Shown: one piece after another, positions 17,999 to 26,214 of the stretch
Layout: each line of letters starts with the position of its first letter
Numbering within the stretch: position 1 is the stretch's first letter
NCBI RefSeq assembly: GCF_900177245.1
Contig: NZ_FXBM01000003.1
Location: 186,001 to 250,000 of the forward strand
DNA length: 64,000 nucleotides
Reading direction: 5' to 3'
Origin: Rathayibacter oskolensis
GTDB lineage: Bacteria; Actinomycetota; Actinomycetes; Actinomycetales; Microbacteriaceae
Position numbers and translations under genes: made by a program
Notes under the pieces: generated by a model
The model's input: only the letters and a program-made list of their open reading frames with translations
What the model was told of the DNA's origin: nothing
Database searches by the model: none

Positions 17999-19303
17999 GT
18001 GACCAACCGCGGAACCAATCTCGACCCCTGGTACGACTCCTACGCCGAGCGCACCGCCGGCCTGGCCGCCAGCGAGGTCCGCGCCCTCTTCGCCGTCGCC
18101 TCCCGCCCCGAGGTCGTGTCGCTGGCCGGCGGGATGCCGTTCGTCTCCGCGCTCCCTCAGGACCTCGTGACCGGTGCCATCGAGTCCGTGATGCGCGAGC
18201 AGGGCCCGGTGGCACTCCAGTACGGCTCCGGGCAGGGAGTCCCCGTGCTCCGCGAGCAGATCCTCGAGGTGATGGCCCTCGAGGGGATCTCGGCCAGCGC
18301 CGATGACATCGTCGTGACCACCGGATCCCAGCACGCTCTGGAGCTGGTCTCCAAGCTCTTCCTCGACCCCGGAGACGTCGTGCTCTCGGAGGGGCCGAGC
18401 TACGTGACCGCGATGGTCATCTTCCGCTCGTACCAGGCGCAGATCGAGCACGTGCCGATGGACGAGCACGGCCTCATCCCCGCCGCGCTGCGCGAGCACA
18501 TCACGCGGGTGCGGGCCGCCGGCAAGACGATCAAGTTCCTCTACACGATCCCCACCTTCCACAACCCCGCCGGGGTAACCGTCTCGTGGGAACGCCGCGT
18601 CGAGATCCTCGAGATCTGCAAGTCCGAAGGGATCCTCGTCCTCGAGGACAACCCGTACGGGCTGCTCTACTTCGAGGACGTCCCGCCGAAGGCGATGCGA
18701 TCGCTCGAGGAGGACGGCGTCATCTACCTCGGCACGTTCTCGAAGACCCTGGCCCCGGGCTTCCGCGTGGGATGGGCACTCGCTCCGCATGCCATCCGCG
18801 AGCGGCTCATCCTCGCCAACGAGGCGGCCGTCCTCAGCCCCTCCTCCTTCAGCCAGCTCGTGATCTCGAAGTACCTCGAGACCGCCGACTGGCGCGGTCA
18901 GATCGACACCTTCCGCGGTGTGTACCGGGAGCGCAAGGAGGCGATGCTGCGCGGACTGCAGACCCACCTGCCCGCGCTCTCCTGGACGAACCCGAACGGC
19001 GGCTTCTACGTCTGGCTCACCCTGCCGGACGAGCTCGACTCCAAGGCGATGCTCCCCCGCGCGGTGAAGGAGCTGGTCGCCTACACCCCCGGAACCGCGT
19101 TCTACGGGAACGGCGACGGCCGTCAGAACATCAGACTCTCGTTCTGCTATCCGACGCCGGAGCGGATCGGCGACGGCATCCGCAGGCTCGCCACCGTCAT
19201 CAACGGCGAGCTCGACCTGCTGTCGACCTTCGCCGGTACCGGGTCGATGAGGGCCGTCGAGGTCGACGAGCGCGACAGCGCCCTCCCGCCGAACATCTCC
19301 TGA
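17999..19303 (+). CDS. PLP-dependent aminotransferase, class I/II (2-aminoadipate-like)
   Basis: 434 residues. The PLP-binding lysine is in GTFSKTLAPGFRVGW; other class I marks are LAGGMPFVSALPQD, YGSGQGVPVLREQI, TTGSQHALELVSKLFLDPGD and TIPTFHNPAGVTVS. The overall pattern resembles the LysN/ARO8 or PdxR-derived subgroup, but there is no GntR DNA-binding domain. Substrate not assignable. It sits next to parS and the Ddl-like gene as in related actinobacteria; 40 nt separate it from that gene, so they are probably one operon. GTG start. Confidence 0.9.
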   Translation: MTNRGTNLDPWYDSYAERTAGLAASEVRALFAVASRPEVVSLAGGMPFVSALPQDLVTGAIESVMREQGPVALQYGSGQGVPVLREQILEVMALEGISASADDIVVTTGSQHALELVSKLFLDPGDVVLSEGPSYVTAMVIFRSYQAQIEHVPMDEHGLIPAALREHITRVRAAGKTIKFLYTIPTFHNPAGVTVSWERRVEILEICKSEGILVLEDNPYGLLYFEDVPPKAMRSLEEDGVIYLGTFSKTLAPGFRVGWALAPHAIRERLILANEAAVLSPSSFSQLVISKYLETADWRGQIDTFRGVYRERKEAMLRGLQTHLPALSWTNPNGGFYVWLTLPDELDSKAMLPRAVKELVAYTPGTAFYGNGDGRQNIRLSFCYPTPERIGDGIRRLATVINGELDLLSTFAGTGSMRAVEVDERDSALPPNIS

Positions 19304-19343
19304 CCCCTCCGCGCCGAGAAGATCGAACACAAAAGGCCTGATC

Positions 19344-20309
19344 ATGACTGATTTCTCCGTCCTCGATCGTACTCTCGACATCGTCGTCATCAGCGGTGGG
19401 ATCAGCCATGAGCGGGATGTGTCGCTGCGGTCCGGGCGCCGCGTGGCCGACCGCCTGTCGGCGATGGGTCACCGCGTCTCGCACCGCGAGCCGGACGCGA
19501 ACCTGCTGTCGCACCTCCTCGCACACCGGCCCGATCTCGTGTGGCCCGCCGTGCACGGAGCGAGTGGCGAGGACGGCGCGCTCCTGGGCCTCCTCGAGGC
19601 AGCCGGCTTCGCCTACGTCGGGTCTCGTACCGATGCCGCACGGCTCGCCTGGTTCAAGCCGACCGCGAAGACCCTCGTGCAGCGCGCCGGATTCGCCACT
19701 CCGAGGTCGATCACCCTCCCGCGCGAGACGTTCCGCGAGCTCGGGGCCGCAGGCATCCTGGAGCAGGTCGAGGCGCACCTGCCGGGCCCGCTGGTCGTCA
19801 AGCCGGCTCAGGGCGGCTCTGCCCAGGGTGTCAGCGTCGTCTCCGCCTCCGGTGAGCTCCCCCGCGCGATGGTCGAGGCCTACACCTACGGTGAGGTCGT
19901 GCTCATCGAGCAGCAGATCCTCGGCACCGAGGTGTCTGTCGGTGTCCTCGACCTGGGTGACGGTGCCTTCGCGCTTCCTCCCGTCGAGATCGAGCCGGTC
20001 GAGGGCCGATACACCTTCGAGGCGCGGTACAACGCGGGTGAGACCCGCTTCTACACTCCCGCGCGACTCCCGGAGTCGGTGCTGAGCGAGGTCTCCCGTG
20101 TCGCGGTCGCGATCCACGACCTCCTCGGCCTGCGCCACCTCTCCCGCATCGACTTCATCGTCGACGGCGAGGGTGTCCCGTGGTTCTTCGACGCGAACGT
20201 CCTGCCCGGCATGACCGAGACGTCACTCGTTCCTCAGGCCATCGAGGCTTCGGGCCGCTACCTCGGCGACGTGTACTCCACCCTCGCGAAGCTCGCAGCC
20301 AGCGCGTGA
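19344..20309 (+). CDS. D-alanine--D-alanine ligase-like ATP-grasp protein
   Basis: 321 residues. It shows the Ddl N-terminus (VVISGGISHERDVSLRSGRR), WPAVHGASGEDGALLGLLEA, the ATP-grasp loop VVKPAQGGSAQGVSVV and the metal-binding end FIVDGEGVPWFFDANVLPGM. In classical Ddl the last motif reads EvNtlPGmT; here it is DANVLPGMT, so the first acidic ligand is shifted or replaced. It may be a second, non-canonical ligase beside a housekeeping Ddl elsewhere. It probably forms an operon with the upstream aminotransferase. Confidence 0.82.
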   Translation: MTDFSVLDRTLDIVVISGGISHERDVSLRSGRRVADRLSAMGHRVSHREPDANLLSHLLAHRPDLVWPAVHGASGEDGALLGLLEAAGFAYVGSRTDAARLAWFKPTAKTLVQRAGFATPRSITLPRETFRELGAAGILEQVEAHLPGPLVVKPAQGGSAQGVSVVSASGELPRAMVEAYTYGEVVLIEQQILGTEVSVGVLDLGDGAFALPPVEIEPVEGRYTFEARYNAGETRFYTPARLPESVLSEVSRVAVAIHDLLGLRHLSRIDFIVDGEGVPWFFDANVLPGMTETSLVPQAIEASGRYLGDVYSTLAKLAASA

Positions 20310-20318
20310 CCCCGCCGA

Positions 20319-20334
20319 TGTTTCACGTGAAACA
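20319..20334. other. parS site 2
   Basis: A perfect 16-nt TGTTTCACGTGAAACA palindrome lies 10 nt after the Ddl-like gene stop. Confidence 0.93.
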
Positions 20335-20454
20335 TCGCTCGTGGCGTTGATCTCGAATTCGGGCCAGGCATACGTCACCTCTGCGGGCCACTCGATCACC
20401 GGATGTCAGCCCGCGTCAGCTCGCTCTTCAGTGTCAGCCCGGCTCCGGCACTCG

Positions 20455-20490
20455 CTGGTCGAGTAGCCGTGAGTTGGCGCATCGAGACCG
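20455..20490 (+). repeat. Dispersed CTGGTCGAGTAG repeat, copy 1
   Basis: This copy reads CTGGTCGAGTAG at one end and ATCGAGACCG at the other, with a diverged middle. It is the weakest member of a family of six intergenic copies in this window. It lies between two parS sites. Confidence 0.65.
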
Positions 20491-20555
20491 ACCTTCTGAC
20501 GATCCAGGCACGCGTGACTGAGGCGTTCTCTGGCCATCGGCCCGGTCAAACCCGA

Positions 20556-20571
20556 TGTTTCACGTGAAACA
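20556..20571. other. parS site 3
   Basis: A perfect TGTTTCACGTGAAACA palindrome ends 7 nt from the parB stop codon, in the gap between the convergent Ddl-like and parB genes. Confidence 0.93.
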
Positions 20572-20578
20572 TCGAGGC

Positions 20579-21547
20579 CTACGGCGCGAGTGAGACCTCG
20601 GTGGGCTCGCCGATCTCGGACAGGATCCGGTTCAGGTCCTGAATGCTCGCGAAGTCGATGACCATCTGACCCTTGCGGGCGCCCAGCGTGACCTTGACCC
20701 GGGTGTTGAGCCGGTCGCCGAGGTGATCCGCCACCGAGCTGAGGTGTCCCGCGTGACCGCCCGGCTCCTCCTGCGTCTCCCGCTTCGTCGAGCGCGGCGC
20801 CTTGAGCTGAGCCGCGGCCGCCTCCGCCGCTCGGACGGACAGGTCCTCGTTCACGATCTTGTCCGCCAGGCGCCGCATCAGCTCGACGTCGTCGAGCGAT
20901 AGCACTGCTCGAGCATGCCCCGCGCTGAGCACACCGGCCGCCACCCGTGCCTGCACGTCGGCGGGCAACCGCAGCAGACGCAGCGTGTTCGAGATCTGCG
21001 GGCGCGAACGCCCCAGCCGCGTCGCGAGCGCCTCCTGGGTGATGCCGAAGTCGCTCAGCAGCTGCTGGTAGGCGGACGCCTCCTCGAGGGGGTTGAGTTC
21101 GGCTCGATGCAGGTTCTCGAGGAGCGCGTCCCGCAGCATGTTCTCGTCGGCGGTGTCCTTGACGACCGCGGGAATCGTGTCGAGACCCGCCGCCTTCGAG
21201 GCGCGGAAGCGGCGCTCCCCCATCACCAGCTCGTACTTCGCCCCGCCGCGACCCGTGATGGGCCGCACCACGATGGGCTGCAGCACTCCGAACTCACTGA
21301 TGCTGTGCACCAGCTCGGCCAGATCGTCCTGGTCGAACACCGACCGCGGCTGAGCGGCGTTCGGGACGATCTCGTCAAGCGGCAGCCGGGCCAGCCGTGC
21401 GCCGGGAACCTGGAGCAGCTCGTCCGACTGCTCAGCGTCGGCGTTCATGTCGGGGAAGAACACATCGACCGGACGCGATCGCGTGTCGTCTCCCGTCGGG
21501 ATCAGTGCGCCGATCCCGCGGCCGAGCCCGGTTCGCTTGGTGGCCAT
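20579..21547 (-). CDS. parB: Chromosome partitioning protein ParB
   Basis: 322 residues from the ATG at 21547, which overlaps the parA stop (TGATG). The start fits the family opening KRTGLGRGIGALIP. Then come the CTP-binding/arginine segment (LVMGERRFRASKAAGL), the GVLQPIVVRP region, the helix-turn-helix (ITQEALATRLGRSRPQISNT) that reads parS, and a C-terminal dimerisation region. ParB loads at parS and spreads to organise the origin. An in-frame extension upstream of 21547 lies inside parA and is rejected. Confidence 0.97.
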   Translation of the reverse strand: MATKRTGLGRGIGALIPTGDDTRSRPVDVFFPDMNADAEQSDELLQVPGARLARLPLDEIVPNAAQPRSVFDQDDLAELVHSISEFGVLQPIVVRPITGRGGAKYELVMGERRFRASKAAGLDTIPAVVKDTADENMLRDALLENLHRAELNPLEEASAYQQLLSDFGITQEALATRLGRSRPQISNTLRLLRLPADVQARVAAGVLSAGHARAVLSLDDVELMRRLADKIVNEDLSVRAAEAAAAQLKAPRSTKRETQEEPGGHAGHLSSVADHLGDRLNTRVKVTLGARKGQMVIDFASIQDLNRILSEIGEPTEVSLAP

Positions 21548-22566
21548 CAGCGTGCCTCGCCTTCCTTCGTGGTTGCGACGACGGAGCGTGCGCCGCGGCG
21601 GGCGATCTCTGCCGCCGCTTCGAGATACGCCAGCGAACCCGACGACTGCGGGTCGTAGCTGATGACGCTCTGTCCGTAGCTCGGAGCCTCCGAGATCCGC
21701 ACGTTCCTGGGGATCACGGCCTTCAGGACCTCCTTGGGGAAGTGCTCGCGCACCTCCGCGGCGACCTGGTGCGACAGGTTGGTGCGCCCGTCGAACATCG
21801 TCAGCAGGATCGTCGACACTCCGAGGTTCGGGTTCAGGTGGCGCTCGATCAGGTCGATGTTCTTGAGGAGCTGGCTCAGCCCCTCCAGCGCGTAGTACTC
21901 GCACTGGATCGGGATGAGGACCTCCCGGGCGGCCACGAAAGCGTTGATCGTCAGAAGGCCCAGCGATGGCGGGCAGTCGATGAACACGTAGTCGAACGGC
22001 TCGTCCATCCCGTCGAGCATGCGATCGAGTGCCCGTCGGAGGCGCTGCTCGCGCGCGACCAGGGACACGAGCTCGATCTCGGCGCCGGCCAGGTGGATCG
22101 TGGCCGGCACTCCGTAGAGAGTGTCGAACTCGGGGCTCTTCTGGACGACGTCGGCGAGCGGAGTGTCGTTCACGATCACGTCGTAGACGCTCGTCGTCTC
22201 GGCGCGGTGCTCGATGCCGAGTGCCGTCGAGGCGTTGCCCTGCGGATCGAGGTCGATGACGAGGACCTTGGCAGAACCCCGAGCGAGACCCGCGGCAAGG
22301 TTCACCGTCGTCGTGGTCTTCCCGACGCCGCCCTTCTGGTTCGAGATCGTGATGACCCGCGTCGACTCCGGCTTGGGGAGCGGTTCGGCCGCGAGGAGCG
22401 CACGTCGCCGCGTCATGTCCGCGATCTCGCGGGCAAGGGGCGTCGAGGAGTCGAATCCGCCGGGCACTGCGGCAGGATCGGGATGTTTCACGTGAAACCT
22501 TCGCTCAGCGGATGGATCGGGCAGCAGGACCGCGGATACCGACGTCGGCGGATTCTCGAATCTCAC
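21547..22566 (-). CDS. parA: Chromosome partitioning ATPase ParA (Soj)
   Basis: Up to 339 residues. The ATPase core begins RVITISNQKGGVGKTTTTVN (Walker A with the signature lysine), followed by VLVIDLDPQGNASTALG and FDYVFIDCPPSLGLLTINA. It moves ParB-parS complexes. The start is uncertain: GTG at 22566 lacks a good ribosome site, while the GTG inside the parS palindrome (22493-22491) has GAAGG at 6-nt spacing and would give a protein about 25 residues shorter. It is coupled to parB by a 1-nt overlap. Confidence 0.95.
   Translation of the reverse strand: MRFENPPTSVSAVLLPDPSAERRFHVKHPDPAAVPGGFDSSTPLAREIADMTRRRALLAAEPLPKPESTRVITISNQKGGVGKTTTTVNLAAGLARGSAKVLVIDLDPQGNASTALGIEHRAETTSVYDVIVNDTPLADVVQKSPEFDTLYGVPATIHLAGAEIELVSLVAREQRLRRALDRMLDGMDEPFDYVFIDCPPSLGLLTINAFVAAREVLIPIQCEYYALEGLSQLLKNIDLIERHLNPNLGVSTILLTMFDGRTNLSHQVAAEVREHFPKEVLKAVIPRNVRISEAPSYGQSVISYDPQSSGSLAYLEAAAEIARRGARSVVATTKEGEAR
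22484..22499. other. parS site 4, inside the parA reading frame
   Basis: TGTTTCACGTGAAACC matches the consensus at 15 of 16 positions. On the minus strand it encodes RFHVKH near the ParA N-terminus and contains a GTG that could be the real start codon. Confidence 0.9.
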
Positions 22567-22581
22567 GCGAGGCCGGAGCGA

Positions 22582-23211
22582 TCAACCCACTGTAGCTCGG
22601 ACCACCCGCGTCGCCTCGGAGAGCACGCCGTCGCCCAGGACGATCACCTCGGGCGGAGAGAGACGGAACCGGCGGATCTGCTTCGCCGCTGCGTCGATCT
22701 CCTTCTCCGCATTGATCCCCTTGAGCAGGACGAGCTCGCCTCCCGATCGCAGCAGCGGCGCGGTGATCGGGATGAGCTTCGACAGTGAGCTGACCGCGCG
22801 GGCCGTCACCTGATCGAGCGGCTCCGGCAGCTCGACCTCCTCGGCTCGCGCGCGGAGAACCGAGACATTCTCGAGTTCGAGACCCTCGATCTGCTCATGG
22901 AGCCAGGTGACACGGCGCTCCATCGGTTCGATCAGGACGAACCGCACATCCGGCCGCAGGATGCCCAGCACGAGCCCGGGGAGGCCCGCACCGCTTCCCA
23001 CGTCGCCGACCACTCCCGGACGCAGCAGAGGGGCGACCAGGGCGCTGTTGAGCACGTGACGCGTCCACAGCCGCGGCAGCTCGAGCGGGCCGATGAGGCC
23101 GCGCTCCTCGCCCTGGTCGGCGAGCGACCGCGTGAAGCGACGGAGCAGCGGCAACCGCTCCCCCGCGATGACGGAGGCTACTGCGGGCTCCGGCTCGAGG
23201 GTCGGCTCCAC
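22582..23211 (-). CDS. rsmG: 16S rRNA (guanine(527)-N7)-methyltransferase RsmG
   Basis: 209 residues, GTG start 4 nt after jag. The SAM-binding fold is shown by VVGDVGSGAGLPGLVLGILR and FVLIEPMERRVTWLHEQIE; upstream LWTRHVLNSALVAP and downstream TARAVSSLSKLIPITAPLL are RsmG hallmarks. It methylates G527 in the 530 loop of 16S rRNA; loss causes low-level streptomycin resistance in other bacteria. It is part of the conserved leftward parAB-rsmG-jag-yidC-rnpA-rpmH block. Confidence 0.97.
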   Translation of the reverse strand: MEPTLEPEPAVASVIAGERLPLLRRFTRSLADQGEERGLIGPLELPRLWTRHVLNSALVAPLLRPGVVGDVGSGAGLPGLVLGILRPDVRFVLIEPMERRVTWLHEQIEGLELENVSVLRARAEEVELPEPLDQVTARAVSSLSKLIPITAPLLRSGGELVLLKGINAEKEIDAAAKQIRRFRLSPPEVIVLGDGVLSEATRVVRATVG

Positions 23212-23215
23212 GGGG

Positions 23216-23800
23216 TCAGCCGCGGGTGATGACGGTGTGACGCTCGCGCGCCTCGCCCCGCGACTCCGAGACGAACCCGCGCTCGCCCACCATGTCGTGC
23301 ACGAGCTTGCGCTCGTACGAGGACATCGGCGGGAGGGAGGCCGACGTGGCGCCCTCCTCGATCCGCTCGATCGCGCGGTCGACCAGCTGCGCGAGCTCGG
23401 CCTCGCGAGCGTCGCGGGAGCCGCCGATGTCGAGGATGAGGCGCGAGAACGCGCCGGTCTTCGTCTGGACGGCGAGGCGGGTCAGCTCCTGGAGCGCCTG
23501 GACGGCGTCCGGACGCGAGAGGACCCGGAGATTGGTGTCACCCGACGCCGTGACCGACAGGTAGACGCGACCGTTGCGCACCTCGATGTCGATGTCGCCG
23601 TCGAGGTCGCAGATGTCGAGGAACTCCTCGATGTAGTCGGCGGCGACGTCGCCCTCCTCCTCGAGCTGCGAGAGGGTCGACGGCGGATTCTCGACCCGCT
23701 GCTCGGCGACCGGCGGATCCGTCTGCACGGTCTCGTCACGCTGCACGGGCTCGGCTGCGAGCCCGTGGCCGTCGGTGATCGTCTGCGTCGAATCGGTCAT
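23216..23800 (-). CDS. jag: Jag/KhpB-type RNA-binding protein
   Basis: 194 residues. After an acidic N-terminal stretch, a KH-like domain (ISGSSRV-type core is modified: VSVTASGDTNLRVLSRPDAV around residues 95-120) and a C-terminal R3H domain (MSSYERKLVHDMVGERGFVS) bind single-stranded nucleic acid. The Jag N-terminal domain is missing, as is usual in Actinobacteria. Gene position between yidC and rsmG is conserved. In Firmicutes KhpB influences cell division and elongation; a similar role here is inference. Confidence 0.92.
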   Translation of the reverse strand: MTDSTQTITDGHGLAAEPVQRDETVQTDPPVAEQRVENPPSTLSQLEEEGDVAADYIEEFLDICDLDGDIDIEVRNGRVYLSVTASGDTNLRVLSRPDAVQALQELTRLAVQTKTGAFSRLILDIGGSRDAREAELAQLVDRAIERIEEGATSASLPPMSSYERKLVHDMVGERGFVSESRGEARERHTVITRG

Positions 23801-23807
23801 GTCGGGT

Positions 23808-24767
23808 CTACTTCTTTCCGGCTTGCTTCTTGGAGCGGTTCTTGCCGACGGGCTGCTGCCGCTGGACGGCCTTCTTCTCGACGAGCGTGGTCTCTCCGGA
23901 GTCGGTCGTCTCCTCGACGAGCTTGCCCTTCCGACGCAGGCGCTCCTCGCGGGCCTTCGCCGCCTCGCTGCCGGGCGTGGGCATGTTCCGGATGACGACG
24001 AACTGCTGGATCATCGTCCAGAGGTTCGAGGTCAGCCAGTAGAACATCACGCCGAGGGGGAAGGCGAAGCCCGAGAAGGCGAACACCAGCGGCAGGATGT
24101 AGAGCAGGATGCGCTGCTGCTTGAAGGTCGGCGAGGCCTTGGCCTCGGGCGACATGTTCTTCGAGACGATCTGCAGCTGGGTGATGAACTGCGACGCGGT
24201 CATCAGGATCACCATGATGACGGCGATGACGACGACCAGCTCCTGGCCACCCTCCTGCAGGGCGCCCTGGATCGACTGATGCAGCGGTGCGATGCCGAAG
24301 AGGTTCGCCTCGCCGAACTGACGCGCGAGGGTGTCGTTCAGCGGCCCGACGCCGGCCTCACTCCGCTGGGCGTCGTTCAGCACCGAGAACAGGCTGAAGA
24401 AGATCGGCATCTGGATCAGCAGCGGGAGGCACGAGGCGAGCGGGTTGGTGCCCGTCTTCTTGTAGAGCTCCATGGTCTCGCGCGACATAGCCTCGCGGGA
24501 GAGCTGGTCGCGCTTGCCCTTGTACTTGTCCTGGATCTTCTTCAGCTGCGGTGCCACCTCGAGCATCCGCCGCTGGCTCTTGATCTGCTTGACGAAGATC
24601 GGGATCAGGGCGGCGCGGATGACGAGGACGAGGCCCACGATCGCCAGCACCCAGGTGATGCCGGCGGCCGCCTCCAGGCCGGTCAGGGTGAGCAGCTGAT
24701 GGAAGGCGACGAGGATCAGCTCGACCACCCATTTGAGTGGCCAGAGAATCGTGCCGAGGAGGTCCAT
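23808..24767 (-). CDS. yidC: Membrane protein insertase YidC
   Basis: 319 residues, the short Gram-positive form. About five membrane segments: early WPLKWVVELILVAFHQLL, then ITWVLAIVGLVLVIRAALIP with the conserved Arg of the hydrophilic groove, the cytoplasmic hairpin rich in K/E (KKIQDKYKGKRDQLS), NPLASCLPLLIQMPIFFSLF, and late helices. The tail is Lys-rich (KNRSKKQAGKK) and may touch the ribosome. It inserts membrane proteins. It lies 9 nt after yidD. Confidence 0.97.
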   Translation of the reverse strand: MDLLGTILWPLKWVVELILVAFHQLLTLTGLEAAAGITWVLAIVGLVLVIRAALIPIFVKQIKSQRRMLEVAPQLKKIQDKYKGKRDQLSREAMSRETMELYKKTGTNPLASCLPLLIQMPIFFSLFSVLNDAQRSEAGVGPLNDTLARQFGEANLFGIAPLHQSIQGALQEGGQELVVVIAVIMVILMTASQFITQLQIVSKNMSPEAKASPTFKQQRILLYILPLVFAFSGFAFPLGVMFYWLTSNLWTMIQQFVVIRNMPTPGSEAAKAREERLRRKGKLVEETTDSGETTLVEKKAVQRQQPVGKNRSKKQAGKK

Positions 24768-24776
24768 GGGTGGGGG

Positions 24777-25151
24777 TCAGTCCTTTCGAGGACTCACGAC
24801 GAAGCCGAATCGCGTGACAGCGAAGCGGCTCCGGCCGGAAGCCGGTCGGTGCAGGGGGATCGAGGTCGGTACGTCGTCGACACCGCCGGCCGCCCACGGG
24901 TGGCAGCGGAGGAGCCGGCGAGCTGCGAGGACGGAGCCGAGGACGAGCCCATGGAGCTGGACCGCCTGCAGCGCGTACGCGGAGCACGAGGGGTAGTAGC
25001 GGCACACGTCGCCGTAGAGAGGCGACACGACGGCTCGATACACCCGGAGGAGCAGGACGCCGACGTTGCGCGGGAGCAGGAGGATCCCCCAGCCGATGCG
25101 GACGAGCCACGACGGGATCCGCGATGCGGCGTCGAGCGTCACGGAGCTCAT
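24777..25151 (-). CDS. yidD: Membrane protein insertion efficiency factor YidD
   Basis: 124 residues from the ATG at 25151, which overlaps the rnpA stop (ATGA). The family core is LLRVYRAVVSPLYGDVCRYY followed by PSCSAYALQAVQLHG and LLRCHPWAAGGVDDVP, with the paired cysteines typical of YidD. It is an amphipathic helix protein helping YidC. The C-terminal 30 residues extend beyond the usual short form. A longer start upstream lies within rnpA and is rejected. Confidence 0.94.
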   Translation of the reverse strand: MSSVTLDAASRIPSWLVRIGWGILLLPRNVGVLLLRVYRAVVSPLYGDVCRYYPSCSAYALQAVQLHGLVLGSVLAARRLLRCHPWAAGGVDDVPTSIPLHRPASGRSRFAVTRFGFVVSPRKD

Positions 25152-25501
25152 GCTCGACGCCCGGCGGAGCGGGCCGGCCGCGACACCGCGGTCACGACCT
25201 CCTCGCGGAGCTCCGGCCACGACGCGTCGGCACTGCCGGGCAGCGCGCGGATGACGACGTCGGTCCCGGGATCGACCTGCGACACGAGTTCGAAGGCCAC
25301 GGCCTTGAGGCGGCGGCGGACGGTGTTCCGCGTCACCGCCGATCCGACGGTCTTGGCCACGATGAAACCGAATCGCACCGGAGTCGACCCGGAGGTCTTC
25401 CGGACATACGTGACGGTGTGCGGTCCCGTGGACCGCACACCGCGACGGACGACAGTCCGGTACTCGCCTCCGTGGACGATGCGATTCGCTCTGGCCAGCA
25501 C
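25148..25501 (-). CDS. rnpA: Ribonuclease P protein component
   Basis: 117 residues, GTG start 19 nt after rpmH. The diagnostic RNR motif is AVTRNTVRRRLKAV; VRFGFIVAKTVGSAV precedes it. It pairs with the catalytic M1-type RNA to mature tRNA 5' ends. The rpmH-rnpA-yidD-yidC order is nearly universal. Confidence 0.97.
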   Translation of the reverse strand: MLARANRIVHGGEYRTVVRRGVRSTGPHTVTYVRKTSGSTPVRFGFIVAKTVGSAVTRNTVRRRLKAVAFELVSQVDPGTDVVIRALPGSADASWPELREEVVTAVSRPARSAGRRA

Positions 25502-25520
25502 CGCTGGACGGATCGCTCGG

Positions 25521-25658
25521 CTACGCCGAGAGCTCGGTGCGCCCCTTGGCGCGACGAGCGCTCAGGATGCCACGGCCGGCGCGCGTGCGCATACGCAGGC
25601 GGAAGCCGTGCACCTTGGCGCGACGGCGGTTGTTCGGCTGGAAGGTTCGCTTGCTCAT
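25521..25658 (-). CDS. rpmH: 50S ribosomal protein L34
   Basis: 45 residues, too short for many gene finders. The sequence begins [20 protein letters not shown] and contains [16 protein letters not shown], identical in layout to other actinobacterial L34. It leads the leftward rpmH-rnpA-yidD-yidC-jag-rsmG-parA-parB run and is divergent from dnaA, as at most bacterial origins. Confidence 0.98.
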   Translation of the reverse strand: MSKRTFQPNNRRRAKVHGFRLRMRTRAGRGILSARRAKGRTELSA

Positions 25659-26214
25659 AGTTCAATCTCCACGTGGGTGTTCCGCGGGCCCAGCGGGGCC
25701 CACGCGGTGGCGGGGGCTCCGGTCTCCCGGGAAGAAGGGGTGCCCGGCTTCGACTCGGCTCGATCCGTGAGGAACGGGCGCGCGACTCCGGGCAGGCGTC
25801 AACTGATTAAAACTACGGCCTGTTCTCCCGGCGGTCAAATGTGGGACGGGCGAAACCTCGATTCTGCATGCGGCGTCGCGCGTTCCGCGCATTGACACGC
25901 GGGAGTCGCTGTGGTGGATTTGTCTCCCATCGGCTCCGTTCGTTACCGTGTTGAGCCGCAGTTATCCACAGGTACGAACGGCCCCGACCCGCGTCCGCGC
26001 TGGAATCGGGCCGAGCCGGTGGATAACCCTGTGCATGGATCGAGCCACCGACCGGTCGGCCCGCGCACCGCACCACTCCCGTGTCCGACCGAGTCGGCGC
26101 ACGGAGTCCGCCTCCGGCAGGAGCCGGATCACCGCGAGAGAGACGCGGGTCCGCAGTCGCGGACGACGCCCCACCGGCGACCAGGATGTCGACAGCGACG
26201 AGGACCGAGGACAG
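25659..26214. promoter_or_regulatory. rpmH-dnaA intergenic region with DnaA boxes
   Basis: This 556-nt divergent region has no gene. A perfect TTATCCACA lies at 25972-25980 and an 8/9 match on the other strand (TTATCCACC) at 26018-26026. The stretch near 25795-25835 is A/T-richer and probably carries the rpmH promoter. The two boxes bracket the likely dnaA promoter, consistent with autoregulation. A GAGG ribosome site precedes dnaA. Confidence 0.75.
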
